The position numbers and the translations under genes are program-made. Below, piece after piece: positions 9,614 to 20,464 of a DNA stretch of 45,000 nucleotides (positions are counted from its first letter, which is position 1; each line of letters starts with the position of its first letter). Source of the stretch: Prorocentrum cordatum (taxonomy: Eukaryota; Sar; Dinophyceae; Prorocentrales; Prorocentraceae); assembly GCA_963575745.1 (NCBI GenBank), contig CAUYUJ010019926.1, forward strand, positions 7,501-52,500, given 5' to 3'. The notes beneath the pieces are model-generated. The model did not search any database and was not told where the DNA came from. It saw nothing but the letters and a program-made list of their open reading frames with translations.

Positions 9614-12600
9614 ATGACGAGCATGGGCAAGAGCAACAGCACCGTCGCCGCGGCCGACCTGGTACAGGAGGTCGCGTGGGAGGCGGAGGGCGCAGCGGCC
9701 CGTCACCTCTTCGGCGAGGCAGAAGTTGCTGCAGGCGGCCGCGGCGCGGCAGCCATCATCGAGCGGGGGCTCAAGTCCCAGGGCAGGGGCACTGGCCCCC
9801 CCCCTCCCACTCCAGGTCGACTGCGCCTGGGCTGCCGAGGTCCCGCGGCCGCGTGAGGAGGAGGCGGCGCAGGCAGTACTGGATGAAGCTGCGCCACATG
9901 CTCTTCGAGCGCCACCTGTCGTCGCCGCAGCTTCGGACGGAGCCCGAGGTGCAGAGCCAGAGCCCCACGGATCGGTTGCTGTCGGAGCTCCTGGCCAAGG
10001 GCGTCCACTGTTTGGGGTCCAGGCGGGGATTGGCTATAACGACGGGGCTACGGCCCTAAATGCCACCCCAGCCTCAGCTCGTGAGGAGACCCGAGACGAG
10101 ACAAAGGGCGACGTCAGGGCGCATGCAGGCCTGGTCTTCGTCAAGGGCCAAGTCAAGGAGCCCCGCGAGATACAGCTGAACGCACAGGTGTCGCAGTTCG
10201 TGGACATGGTGCTTGAGCTCATCGGCGAGATCGTACTCTACTTCAAGCGGGTCGGCATCCTAGCGGTGGAGGACCACGGGCCAGACCAGCACCACATCAA
10301 GGACGCCAGCCACAGCAACGCGTTCCTGGAAGTGGGGCAGGACGGGCTGATGGACATGCAGGTCGCGTCGGAGGAGGAGCTCCGCAGGGTGCGAGCACTC
10401 ACGGCCCCCGTCCCGATTCTCCCAGCCACACTGGAGCGGCGGAGGGTTATGCCCGAGGTTGCCACGGTGCAGCAGGTAGCAAAGCCCGCAGCAGAGGGTA
10501 CCGACCCTTCGGGGCACGCGCTGCTCACTGCGGGCCGAGCCTCCTGGACGGCAGAGGGTACCGACCCTGCGGGGCACGCACTGCTCACCGTCCGAGCTGC
10601 ACGGAGGAGGGCGGTCAAGCCGAAGCAACCGAAGAGCGAGCACACGCTAGCCATCACGGCGAACGGCACCACATGGTCGAGCCTCACCGACCTGCTGCTG
10701 GATGAGGTGGGCCGCCGAGCAGACATCTTCCTGGGCCAGGAGACCCACTTGTGCGGCACCGTGGCGTGCGCGACGCAGGAGGACTGGGCGAAGAGGGCCA
10801 AGTGGAACTTGCAGCTTGACCCAGCAGTGCCCACAGGTCGTGGAGGCACCAGCGGCGGCTTATGTATTGCCACGCAGCCGTGGCGAGGTCTGGCGAGCTA
10901 CCCATGCGTGAGCACGAGGTTCGGCATCGCACGTGGCCGAGTACAGCTGAGATGTTGGAAAGGATGGCTTCCAGGAGGCGTGGTGGTGGCCAACGTCTAC
11001 CTGCGCCACAGCGAGGGCATGACAGCCAGGAATAGGCTCCTGGTCAACCTCCTCGCACGAGAGCTGACGCGGCTAGCTCGGCCCTTCATCATTGGAGGCG
11101 ACTTCAACATGCACCCCACGGAGCTAGCAAAGTCAGGAATGTTCGAGAAGCTGAGGGCCGAGCCGATCTTCACACAGGAGGCAACGCTGGGCGACCTGGC
11201 GGAGGGCTCCGTGCTGGACTACTGGGTCCTGCCGAAGGCCTTCGCGCCGAGGGTCGTGTCCTGCTTCGTCATCCACACCACCACCATCAAGGATCACCGC
11301 CCAGTTGGACTCAAGCTGAAGAACGGTGTGGTGGAGGACCTGATCACGGTTCACAAGGCCCCCGCCAGTTTCCCAGCTACGAGGCCCATAGGGCCTGGGC
11401 GGGAGGTGACGACATCCCGGGGTGAGGCCATGACGGCCTTGGGGGAAACAGAGGGCTGTCAGGAGGCCTTGGCGAACGGATTCGCGGCCTTCATGCAGGG
11501 GGCTGAGGAGGAGCTGGGCAGCTTGTTCCATATCCCGAAGGTCGACATGCCGAAGTACACAGGGCGAGGGCTGGAGCCGCGCTTCGTCAAGATACACCCC
11601 ACGAGGAGGAACAACGCGGCGGTGGCTAAGGCATCCCCAGAGGCACGTCAGGCTCTCTGGCTGCATGACCGTCTACGCGAGCTCCAGCGGGCTTACGAGA
11701 GAGACGAGCTGAGGCACCGCCAGGCAGCGAAGCGACTCCTCGACACTCTGGAGCACTGGAATGGCTCCCTCATGAAGACTCAAGATTGGCACCACTTCGA
11801 GGCGTATTGGCAGCGGTTGCGCAAGCTCACGATCGACGACCTGGCCAAGCTGGCGGACCAGGCCCAGAATGTGAGCGTGCGCCTCTCCAAGGAGTTCGAG
11901 AAGGCACGTTGCCGCTCATTTGACGCCTGGGCGAAGCAGGCCACGTTGAACGGCGCTGGCCTCGCCCACAAGTGGACGCGCGGGCCCACGGGTGCTGGGG
12001 CAGGGCTGTTGGCCAACGGCGTGGCAGCGGACGTGCAGGATGCTGCCGACAAGTTCTGCGCTGACTGGCTCAAGCAGGTCTGGAATGTCCATGGGCCCAT
12101 GAAAGCCACCAGCTGGGACGAGATCAAGCACCGCGTGCTGGACGCGCCCGCGGCTGGAGCTATCAGGACAGCGAGCAGGAGGTTCAAGCATCGGACGGCC
12201 CTGGGCTCCGACGCATTCCACCCACGGTGGTTCGCGATGCTGTCCGACGAGGCCCTGACCTTCTTGGGCCAGCTCATGGTGTACATGGAGAGGGTCGGCA
12301 ACCAGCCGAAGCAGCTGACCACCATCATCGTCTTCCTCGCCAAGAAGGAGGGCGGGGTGAGGCCCATCGCTCTACTAGGAGGATTTCTTCGTGTTTGGAC
12401 AAAGGTACGTCGGGCAAAAATGCAGCAGTGGGAGGACGAGCATGACCTGCCATGTTTTCACAACGCAAGCGGCAGGACGGCCGAGCGGGCCGTCTGGGAC
12501 CAGGCCGTCTATCAGGAGTGGGCCCTCAAGGTCGGCATGGTCACGGCCTCCAGCCAACTCGACATGACCAAGGCCTACGAGAGGGTGGGCCACCAGACGC

Positions 12601-15600
12601 TCTGGGACGAAGGCTGCGCCAGCGGCGCCAACCTGGTGCTACTGCGCACCAGCATCATCATATATGCGAGCCCACGGCGGTGCAAGGTCGACGACGCGGT
12701 CTCGGGCGAGGTCGAGTTGGGCTGCAGCATCTTGGCGGGATGCGGGTTCGCGACATCATGGCTGAAGGTCCTCATGTACCGCAGCCTGAGGCTGTTCGGA
12801 GACAGGTATCAGTGCATCCAGCTGTTCGCCTTCGTCGATGACATCACCATCCTCTGCATCGGGTCACAGCGGTTCCTACTCAAGGTAGCAGCGGATGGCC
12901 TGCAGTATCTCATCGAGCTCCTCCGCAAGCTGGGCTTCGAGATCAACGGCTCGAAGTCCACTATCGTGATCTCCACGGCGTACGCGGGCAAGTGGATCGC
13001 CGACAAGGTGCACACGCACACGGCGCAGCGGCTCCAGGTCAGGAAGCACCACCGCAACCTGGGTGTGGACTCGATGGTGGGGGCAAGGAGGCGCGCCAAG
13101 GTCATGGACGCAAACTTCGACAAGCAGAGGCGCCGCCTCGGACGAGTCACGTGCCTCAGGCGCCAGGGCGCAAAGTCGGGCAAGGTGGGCAGGATGGGCA
13201 TGCAGCCTGCAATGACGTACGGTGCCAGCGTGCTCGGCAGGAGTGACTCGCAGCTGCACATGATCAGGGCGGCGGTCGGAGCGGCGATGTTCACCGACAC
13301 GGCAAGGCGCTCGCTCACGTTGTCCTTCATGCTGGAGGGAGGCAAGCAGGACCCAGCCTACGCCGTCACCGCGGCGCCGCTGGTCGAATGGGCGAAGGCG
13401 GTCTGGACTGAGCGCATCCCCACCCACATACTGCAGGGATCACTTGACCGAACAGAGGCGACTCAGCGGAACAAGTTGCACCCATGGACCGCCGTGGTCG
13501 GGCCAGCGGGGGCGATGCTAGCCACGGCAAGGAGGATAGGCTGGCAAGTTATCTCGGCCAGCAGGTGGACATCTCACGACGGCGAGGAGCTGGAGCTGGG
13601 AGAAGGCGTGGGGCCACGGGCGATCAAAGGTTTGCTGGACAGAGCCATCGAGCGGTGGCAGTACACGCAGATAAGTATGCATGAAGGGCTGGAGCACCTC
13701 AAGGATGGCATTCACCTGGAGCCAGTGCGCAGGGTCATCCGCAACCTCGAGAAGCATGGCCAGCAGCAGGAGGCGCGCGGCCTGCGCTCCACCGTCATCG
13801 GAGCACAGTGGCCCCAGCAGCAGCTGCACGCCGCGGGTCTTGCTGACTCCCCGCTGTGCCAGCGCTGCGGAGAGGCCCCTGGCACGCTCCCGCACCGCCA
13901 CGGTGCATGCGTGGCGTGGACGCGGGAGCGCAGGGAGAGCGAGATCGGCCAGGTCCGCTTCCCCGAGGGCACGCTCACCGCGATGCAGGAGGCGTTCTGG
14001 GGCAGGTGCCTGCTGCCCAACTGGAACGCGGAGCCGAGGCCGTCGAGAGCGTGGCACACGGTATGGAGCGTGGAGGTCCCAGGAGGTTTCTTCATGGACG
14101 ACGGCTTCGTGGACGGATCAGGGCGTAGCCTCGCAGGCCCTGATGGCATGCGGGTGGGCTTCGGCTGCGCATCGGTGGACCACCTCGGGCGAGTCACGGG
14201 AGCATGCCACGGGCCATCTCCTGGCTGGCTACAGGAGGTGGGAGAGGGCGAGCTCTTCGCAGTGGAGGTCATGCTGCAGCACGCCGTGCCCCCGTTCACC
14301 ATCTACAGCGACTGCCAGGACCTGCTCGACGGCATCGCCGCGGGGCCCGCCGTGTGCTGCGCGCCTGGCAAGGCCTACGCCGAGCAGTGGAGGAGGATCT
14401 GGCGTCTGATCATGGACATCGGGCAGGATCAGCTCCAGTTCCGCAAGGTCAAGGCCCACCAGGCCATCACCCAGCTCGCGTGCGGCTCGGTGGAGCGGCG
14501 GCTCGCCCTTGGCAATCACGCCGCCGACACCGAGGCCAAGCTGGGAGCGGCCTGCCACCCCTGCAGCGCGCAGGCCGAGGAGGAGCGCTTCGCCTCCCAG
14601 CAAGGGGCGGTGGGCCGCATGGCTGGCTGGGTGGCCCAGGTGTGCGTGCTTGCCAACGGGAGCCAGAGGGACACCACGGGCAAGCAGGTGCTGACGAGGG
14701 CCCCGAGGCATGAGGAGCAGCACGGCATGGTGCGTGCCGCCAAGCGCCGCCGCACCCAGCCGCGCGGGCAGGCAGTGCCCGAGCTCGGCAGGAGAGTCGA
14801 CACGAGCCTGAGCATGGAGCATGACGACCAGGACGGCGACAGCAGCGGAGGCGAGCCGCCTCCGCGCGGGGCCACGGTGCTGTCGGCGGCGGCGCTCGCG
14901 GCGGCAGCTGGGAGCGCAGGCCTGGCGGGGGGCTCCGACGGCGTGACCGACGGCAAGGACCTGGCCCAGCGTGACAGCGCTGGCAGCAGGGGCGAGGCCG
15001 ACCCCGCCGCGCCCCGCGGGGCCCAGCAGGGGGCGGCGAGCCAGGCCAGCGGCGGCGGCCCCGAAGGCCCGGCGGGCGGCTGGGCAGCGCGGGTCACCCC
15101 GCGGAGCGGCCAGGGCTGCAGCAGCCAGGCCTGCCACGACGACGAGGACAGCGACGACGCGCCGCTGGTGCAGCCGCGCAGGCAGGCGGCACCGCGACGA
15201 CGGCAGCTCTACACGGCGAAGGGCACGCTGGCTCGAGGAGGTGACAAGCGGCCTCGCGAGGCCGAAGCTCGGCAAGCAGCGCTGGAGGCGAGCAGCAGCC
15301 AGGCCGATGGCAGGACTGCCAGCCTGGACGGCATCGGCCGCCGCGTGGCGGCACGGCTCCAGCGTGAGCGAGGGCCTCAGCTCTTCATGCCCGACGACGA
15401 GGGCAGCGTGGTGGGCCTGCCGCTGCGGCACCGTGCGCAGTGGGTCGGCGGCGACAGCGCGCTGCCCTTCGCATGCGACCGCTGCGGGGTCCGCTGCAGG
15501 GACCGCGCCCAGCTGGAGGCGGGGCTGTGCCGCGGGGCGCCTGCTGCTGTGCTGGCGGCCGACGCCTCGCACCGTCTGATGACCATGGGCGACGTGGTGT

Positions 15601-15815
15601 TCTGCAGCGCCTGCGGTGCAAGGGCGAGAGGGGGCGCGGCTGTCCTGCTGGCGGCGAAGTGCTTGGGCAAGATCGCCAACGCCACTGCGGGCACGAGGCT
15701 CAACAGGATGAAGGCGGGGAAGCACCCGATCAAGGGCCACTTCATCGGCGAGCCCGTCCAGCTGGAGGCGCGCCTAACGGAGGCCCCGGCGGACGAGGTG
15801 CCGCCATCGGCATGA
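9614..15815 (+). CDS. LINE A ORF2: endonuclease, reverse transcriptase, RNase H polyprotein
   Basis: Catalyses target-primed reverse transcription. Residues below are counted from 9726, the upstream limit of the long frame. EEP endonuclease about 308-535: QETHL, IIGGDFNMHP (GGDFN at 457) and KDHRPV (D523). Reverse transcriptase about 640-1130: GGVRPIALL, LDMTKAYERV (catalytic Asp 946), SILAGCGFA (1001) and FVDD (1036-1039). A CCHHC-type zinc knuckle is CQRCGEAPGTLPHRHGAC (C1378, C1381, H1390, H1392, C1395). RNase H: VDGSG (D1463), GELFAVE (E1509), YSDCQ (D1529), VKAHQ and GNHAAD (D1601), so the D-E-D-D set is complete. A long disordered linker and a C-terminal zinc ribbon (CDRCG 1917, CSACG 1960, KC 1979) follow. 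The likely start is ATG 9614, 10 nt after the ORF1 stop, in a frame joined to the main one by a 1-nt shift in the C9 run at 9796-9804. The first ATG in the main frame is at 10206. Confidence 0.9.
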
Positions 15816-16126
15816 AGTTCGTGGGCGGCTCGCCGCCCAGCTTGGGCACTGCTGCGGCCGTTCGGCCTGCTGGGCGGCAGCGGGAGGGCGCTGGGCGGCG
15901 AGAGGCCCCTGGCGGGGCGCGGAGGCGGCCTGCGCCGTGCCGCGCCTGCGCCGAGGTGGGCTGGCGGCTGAGGCCGTAGGCCCGTGCCCGCCCGCGCGGC
16001 GGCGGCGGTCGGCGCCGTGTCGCGAGGGCGTGCCGCGCCCGCGGCGGCGAGGCGGGGGGCCGCCGCGCCGCTCGGGCGCTCGGGCGGCGCGCCGAGACAG
16101 ACGGCCCGCCGCGCAAGTGGGTGCGG

Positions 16127-16172
16127 CTCCTCCTCCTCCTCCTCCTCCTCCTCCTCCTTCTCCTCATCCTCT
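16127..16172 (+). repeat. (CTC)n tract at LINE A 3' end
   Basis: CTC trinucleotide run on the same strand as the one upstream of LINE A. It marks the 3' boundary of the element and replaces a poly(A) tail. Confidence 0.9.
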
Positions 16173-16367
16173 CAAGCTCTTCCGGTTCAGCTGCGCCGAG
16201 ACGGCCCAGGGACGCCCTGCCGAGGGCATGAGGCGGGGCCCGGGTCGGGGCCCTTGGACTGGGGGCCTCGGGGGCCTTGCCGCGGCGCCGAGGGCTCTTT
16301 AAAATCGTCTGGGGACGACCCCAAATCGCTAGAAATGGCGCTTCCAGACTGCGAAAACGACCAATAA

Positions 16368-16480
16368 CGGCCCAAGATCATTCCAGAATTAGCTCCTGAC
16401 TGCCTAAGAGGCCTCCAAGACACCCCAAGAGGCTTCCAAAATGCCTTCCACGGAGCCCCAGGAGGCACAAATAGTTTATT
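16368..16480 (+). repeat. CCAAGAGGCC-family fragment with leader start
   Basis: Short block of CCAAGAGGC words ending in the segment GGAGCCCCAGGAGGCAC and AAATAGTTTATT. The same segment recurs at about 18332-18360, where it opens the family leader. Confidence 0.8.
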
Positions 16481-16565
16481 CAATCGCTTCGTTCATTCCG
16501 CCGGCCCATGTTGCATGATCGCTACTGCTTCGCCGTGGGCCCGTGGCCATTGTGGCGCCGCCGAG

Positions 16566-16735
16566 TAGGAGGATGATGAGGATAGGGAGGGGGGGGTAAG
16601 AGGAGGAGAGAATGAGAAAGAGAGGAGGATGATGAAGATAAGTAGGAGGAGGAGGACGACGAGGAGGAGGAGGAAGAGGAGGAGGAGGAGTAGGAGTAGG
16701 AGGAAGGAGGAGGGGGATGAGGAGCGATGAGGAGC
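16566..16735 (+). repeat. (GGA)n / GGATGA polypurine tract
   Basis: Purine-rich trinucleotide tract of GGA with GAT and GTA variants. A short GTC/GCC trinucleotide zone follows at about 16739-16812. Confidence 0.9.
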
Positions 16736-16929
16736 GCCTTTGTCGTCGTCGTCGCCGCCGCCGCCGCCGCCCGCTGCCGCCGCCCGCCGGCGTCGTCGTC
16801 GTCGTGGAGGGTCGAGGCTCGAGGCTGGAGGCCGAACGCGGGGGAGGAGGACCACCCCGACCCGCGTTTCCCAAGTCGCGTCTGGCTGGAGTCTTGGAGG
16901 CGTCCTGGGGGCCTCCTGAGGGTTTCTTT

Positions 16930-18230
16930 TAGGCCTCCAGAGGGCCTGTTGGAGGCCTCTTGAGGGCCTCTTGGGGGCCTCTTGGGGCCTTTGGGGGCGT
17001 CTTGGGGCCTCCCGGGGGCCTCTAAGGGCCGAGAGCTCGAAATTCTGTTTCGTGAACCCCCTCTTGGGGCGTTCTTGAACGTTCTTGGGGCCCTCTTGGG
17101 CCGTCTTGGAGGCCTCTTGGGCCGTCTTGGAGCCGTCTTGGGCCATCTTGGAGCCCTCTTGGGGGCCTCTTGGGCCCTCTTGGGAGGATCTTGGAGGCTT
17201 CTTGAGCCGTTTAGGGGCGTCGGGGAACCGAAAAGGTTGAAACGCCCAAATCTGTCCAAAACCTATGGAACAGCATTGTTTGTTTGCCTCTTGGGGCCCT
17301 CTTGGGAATGCACTTGGAGACCTCCTGGGGATCTTGGAGGCTTCTTGGGTCATCTTGGAGACATCTTGGGCCGTCTGGAGGCCATCTTGGGCGTCGTGGG
17401 GCGATATTCGGGCGTCTCGGACCTCTCTTGGACCGTGTTGGGGGCGTTCTTGGGGCCCTCTTGGGCCGTCCTGGAGGCCTCTGGGGCCGTCTTGGAGCCG
17501 TCTTGGGCCGTCTTGGGGCCCTCTTGGGGGCCTCTTGGGCTCTTTTGGGGCGATCTTGGAGGCCTCTTGAGCCGTTTAGGGGCGTCGGGGAACCGAAAAG
17601 GTTAAAACGCCCAAACCTGTCCAAAACCAAAGGAAGAGCACAGTTGTTTGCCTCTTGGGGCCCTCTTGGGAGTTCTCTTGGAGGCCTCTTGGGGCATTTT
17701 GGAGGCTTCTTGGGCCATCTTGGAGACGTCTTGGGCCGTCCGGAGGCCATCTTGGGCGTCGTGGAGCGATCTTCGGGCGTCTCGGACCTCTCTTGGACCG
17801 TGTTGGGGGCGTTCTTGGGGCCCTCTTGGGCCGTCTTGGAGGTCTCTGGGGCCGTCTTGGAGCCGTCTTGGGCCGTCTTGGGGCCCTTTTGAGGGCCTTT
17901 TGGGCCCTCTTGGGGCGATCTTGGAGGCCTCTGGAGCCGTTTAGGGGCGTCGGGGAACCGAAAAGTTTGAAACGCCCAAATCTGTCCAAAACCTAAGAAA
18001 AAGCATTGATTTTTGCCTCTTGGGGCCCTCTTGGGAGTGCTCCTGGAGGCCTCTTGGGGTACTTGGAGGCTTGTTGGGTCATCTTGGAGACCTCTTGGGC
18101 CGTCTGGAGGCCATCTTGGGCGCCGTGGAGCGATCTTCGGGCGTCTCGGACCTCTCTTGGATTGTGTTTGGGGCCTCTTGGGGCCCTCTTGTGGCGATCC
18201 TGGAGGATCTGGGGGAGTGTCCCGGGCGTG
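16930..18230 (-). repeat. 365-bp satellite of the CCAAGAGGCC family
   Basis: The family lies here in inverse orientation (GGCCTCTTGGGG words on +). The landmark GCCGTTTAGGGGCGTCGGGG starts at 17206, 17571 and 17936, giving two exact 365-bp periods. Each unit holds about 270 bp of short-word repeat plus a leader of about 90 bp (GGAACCGAAAAGGTT, then CCCAAA-CTGTCCAAAACC). A partial fourth unit precedes at 16930-17205. The third unit breaks off near 18190. Long open frames on - across this array are repeat artefacts. Confidence 0.92.
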
Positions 18231-18319
18231 TCCCGGGCTCCGCCCGGGTTTTTTTTGATCCAGGGGCCCCCAGGGGCCGCCCCGCGCGCGCGAACCAGAA
18301 ATACGGTTTACCAGTTGCC

Positions 18320-18725
18320 GGTGCCTCCCACGGAGCCCCAGGAGGCACAAATAGTTTATTTCGCCGTTGGGTTTGTAAGGATTTTCGGGTTCTCGCCTTT
18401 TCAGATTCCCGACGCTCCACACGGCCCAAGAGGCCCCAATGTCCATTCCAAGACAGCCCCAGAGGCCTCGAAGACGGCCACAAGACAGCCCAAGAGGGCC
18501 CCAAGACGGCGCCAGAGGCGCCCATGTCGGCCCGAGAGGGCCCCAAGACGGCCCCAAGAGGAGAGCCAAGAGGGGTAATACGAACCACAGATCCTAGCCT
18601 TCCACCCCGAGAGGCTCTCAGGAGGCCCCGAGAAGCCTCCAACAGGCTCCAAGAGACCCCAAGAAGCGCACCGGGGGGCCGAAGAGGTTCCAAGGCCCCA
18701 AGAGGCAAAAACTGTTGTCTTGCCA
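18320..18725 (+). repeat. CCAAGAGGCC-family single unit, forward orientation
   Basis: Has the complete layout: GGAGCCCCAGGAGGCAC, AT-rich leader, CTTTTCAGATTCCCGACGC, about 170 bp of CCAAGAGGCC words, the landmark AGAGGGGTAATACGAACC, then AGCCTTCCACCCCGAGAGGC and more words. It is adjacent to and inverted relative to the 365-bp array, so the two could form an inverted pair. Confidence 0.88.
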
Positions 18726-18894
18726 TACGTGTTTGATTGATCCGTAAGGGCTTCGCCCCCTGCCGCCGGCCCCCTCTCTCGGAGAATGGGCCATGGAAGA
18801 GCTAAGTCATGAGGCCTTGGCGCTGTCGTGAAGCAGTATCGAAACTTCATGCGAAGCCGATTCGCAATCAGCAAAACCAACTGATCACAAGAGG
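18726..18894. other. unassigned spacer
   Basis: Ordinary sequence with no recognised feature. Confidence 0.4.
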
Positions 18895-19011
18895 GGTTAC
18901 CACACCTGGCGATTGGTAAGACGTGTATGGTTTACGGGCTTGGTTACCACACCTTGCGATTAAAGGGCCGAGGGAGTTCTCGCAGTTTGGGTTACCACGC
19001 CTTGCGATGGA
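18895..19011 (+). repeat. three copies of a 47-bp repeat
   Basis: GGTTACCACACCTTGCGATT-type word at 18895, 18942 and 18990, giving a period of 47-48 bp with single-base differences. Confidence 0.8.
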
Positions 19012-19022
19012 TGTGCGTGAAG

Positions 19023-19526
19023 GGTGGCACCGAATTTCAGAAATGTGGCAAATCCCTTGTGTTTTTGGACCCTGACCCCGCGGATCTGCATGAGGGGTGG
19101 CGCGGAATTTCAGAAATATAGCAAATCTTCTGTGTTTTGGACCCTGACCCCGCGGATCTGCGTGAGGGGTGGCACCGAATTTCAGAAATGTGGCAAATCC
19201 CCTGTGTTTTTGGACCCTGACCCCGCGGATCTGCGTGAGGGGTTGGACCCTGACCCCGCGGATCTGCGTGAGGGGTGACACCGAATTTCAGAAATGTAGC
19301 AAATCCCCTGTGTTTTTGGACCCTGACCCCGCGGATCTGCGTGAGGGGTTGGACCCTGACCCCGCGGATCTGCGTGAGGGGTGGCACCGAATTTCAGAAA
19401 TGTAGCAAATCCTGTGTTTTTGGACCCTGACCCCGCGGATCTGCGTGAGGGGTGGCACCGAATTTCAGAAATGTGGCAAATCCCTGTGTTTTTGGACCCT
19501 GACCCCGCGGATCTGCGTGAGGGGTG
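19023..19526 (+). repeat. 72-bp tandem repeat with 34-bp insertions
   Basis: AATTTCAG anchor at 19033, 19106, 19178, 19284, 19390 and 19461. Intervals are 73, 72, 106, 106 and 71 bp. The two 106-bp units contain an extra 34-bp duplication of the GGACCCTGACCCCGCGGATC segment. Confidence 0.92.
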
Positions 19527-19734
19527 TCGATTTCGAGCCCCCCCAGCAATTCAGACAACGCGCCCAGGAAACGCTAAAAATCTTGTTTGGGCCTCCCCCC
19601 CCCTCGCGCGGTCAATCAACTAGTTACGTACAGTAACCAGCAAGAAGCAGAACTGTAACACTGGAAACTGCAAGCTACAACTGGTACAGGAAACTGCGAA
19701 CCCGCGCCTACAGCCTGGTGGCCCCACAAGGGGG

Positions 19735-20075
19735 CCGGCGGATTTTCGAGGTGTCAGCTTGGTGGCGTCCCGACGCTCCAAGACGGCCCCAAAGGCCTCC
19801 AAGACCTTTCCAAGATAGCCCAAGAGGCCTCCAACAGGGCCCCAAGACAGCCAACGAGGGCCCCAAGAGGGTGCCTGGGCGCCCGAGAGGGCACCAAGAC
19901 TGCCCCAAGAGGGGCCCAAGAGGGGTAAGACGAACCGACAATCCGAGCCTTCCACCCCGAGAGGCTTTCAGGAAGCCCCAAGAGGCCCCTTGTAGGACCC
20001 AAGAGGCCCTCAAGAAGCTCCCCAGAGGGCCGAAGGGGTTCCAAGAGGCCTCCCAGGAAGGCCTGTAGAGGCACA
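19735..20075 (+). repeat. CCAAGAGGCC-family single unit, forward orientation
   Basis: Same layout as 18320-18725: GGCGTCCCGACGCTCCAAGA, short-word repeat, AGAGGGGTAAGACGAACC, then AGCCTTCCACCCCGAGAGGC and a second word block ending near AGGCACAACTCATT. Confidence 0.88.
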
Positions 20076-20164
20076 ACTCATTCCCCATATGCTTAGTAGG
20101 GTTCTGGTTTTCTTCCCTGCCGCGTCGCACCCGGGTCTCACCTCACACCTCCCCTCCTCCTCAC

Positions 20165-20460
20165 AGCACTGCTCAGCACAGCTCAGCTCAGCTCAGCTCA
20201 GCACGGCACAGCTTAGCACAGCTCAGCTCAGCTCAGCACAGCACAGCACAGCGCAGTACAGCACAGCTCACCGCAGAACAGCACAGCACAGCACAGCACA
20301 GCACACAGCACAGCACAGCACAGCACAGCTCAGCTCAGCACAGCACAGCGCAGCTCAGCTCAGCTCAGCACAGCACAGCACATCACAGCACAGCACAGCT
20401 CACCGCAGCACAGCACAGCACAGTACAGCACACGACACAGCACAGCACAGCACAGGCGTG
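20165..20460 (+). repeat. AGCAC/AGCTC pentanucleotide microsatellite
   Basis: About 300 bp of five-base units, mostly AGCAC and AGCTC, alternating in short homogenised runs. It leads directly into the 79-bp minisatellite. Confidence 0.93.
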
Positions 20461-20464
20461 GCAC

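Larger units (their letters stand above)
8251..16126 (+). mobile_element. LINE A, near-full-length SL-headed non-LTR retrotransposon
   Basis: An element of about 7.9 kb: SL (8251-8272), 5' UTR (8273-8418), ORF1 (8419-9603), ORF2 (about 9614-15815) and a 3' UTR of about 311 bp. It is bounded on both sides by same-strand CTC tracts (8230-8250 and 16127-16172). There is no poly(A) tail and no LTR. All catalytic motifs of the apurinic-type endonuclease, reverse transcriptase and RNase H are present, and no in-frame stop interrupts ORF2 across 6 kb. The only visible defect is a probable 1-nt shift in a C9 run at 9796-9804. The element may be young or recently active. Confidence 0.9.

Noticed and set aside
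8273-9856. 527-codon frame starting at the ATG just after the spliced leader
   Set aside because: The zinc finger and coiled coil are in the frame from 8419. The 5' part of this frame is a compositional shadow; only its 3' end (from 9614) may be real, as the ORF2 start.
10873-15740. Long minus-strand open frames opposite LINE A ORF2 (for example 14229-15740)
   Set aside because: They are antisense shadows of a GC-rich coding region and contain no domain.
16545-16566. Spliced-leader-like word (CCCGTGGCCATTGTGG)
   Set aside because: Only about 15 of 22 positions match and no retrocopy follows.
17211-18569. Minus-strand open frame of 452 codons
   Set aside because: It lies wholly in the CCAAGAGGCC satellite and encodes repeat-derived Arg/Pro/Lys text.
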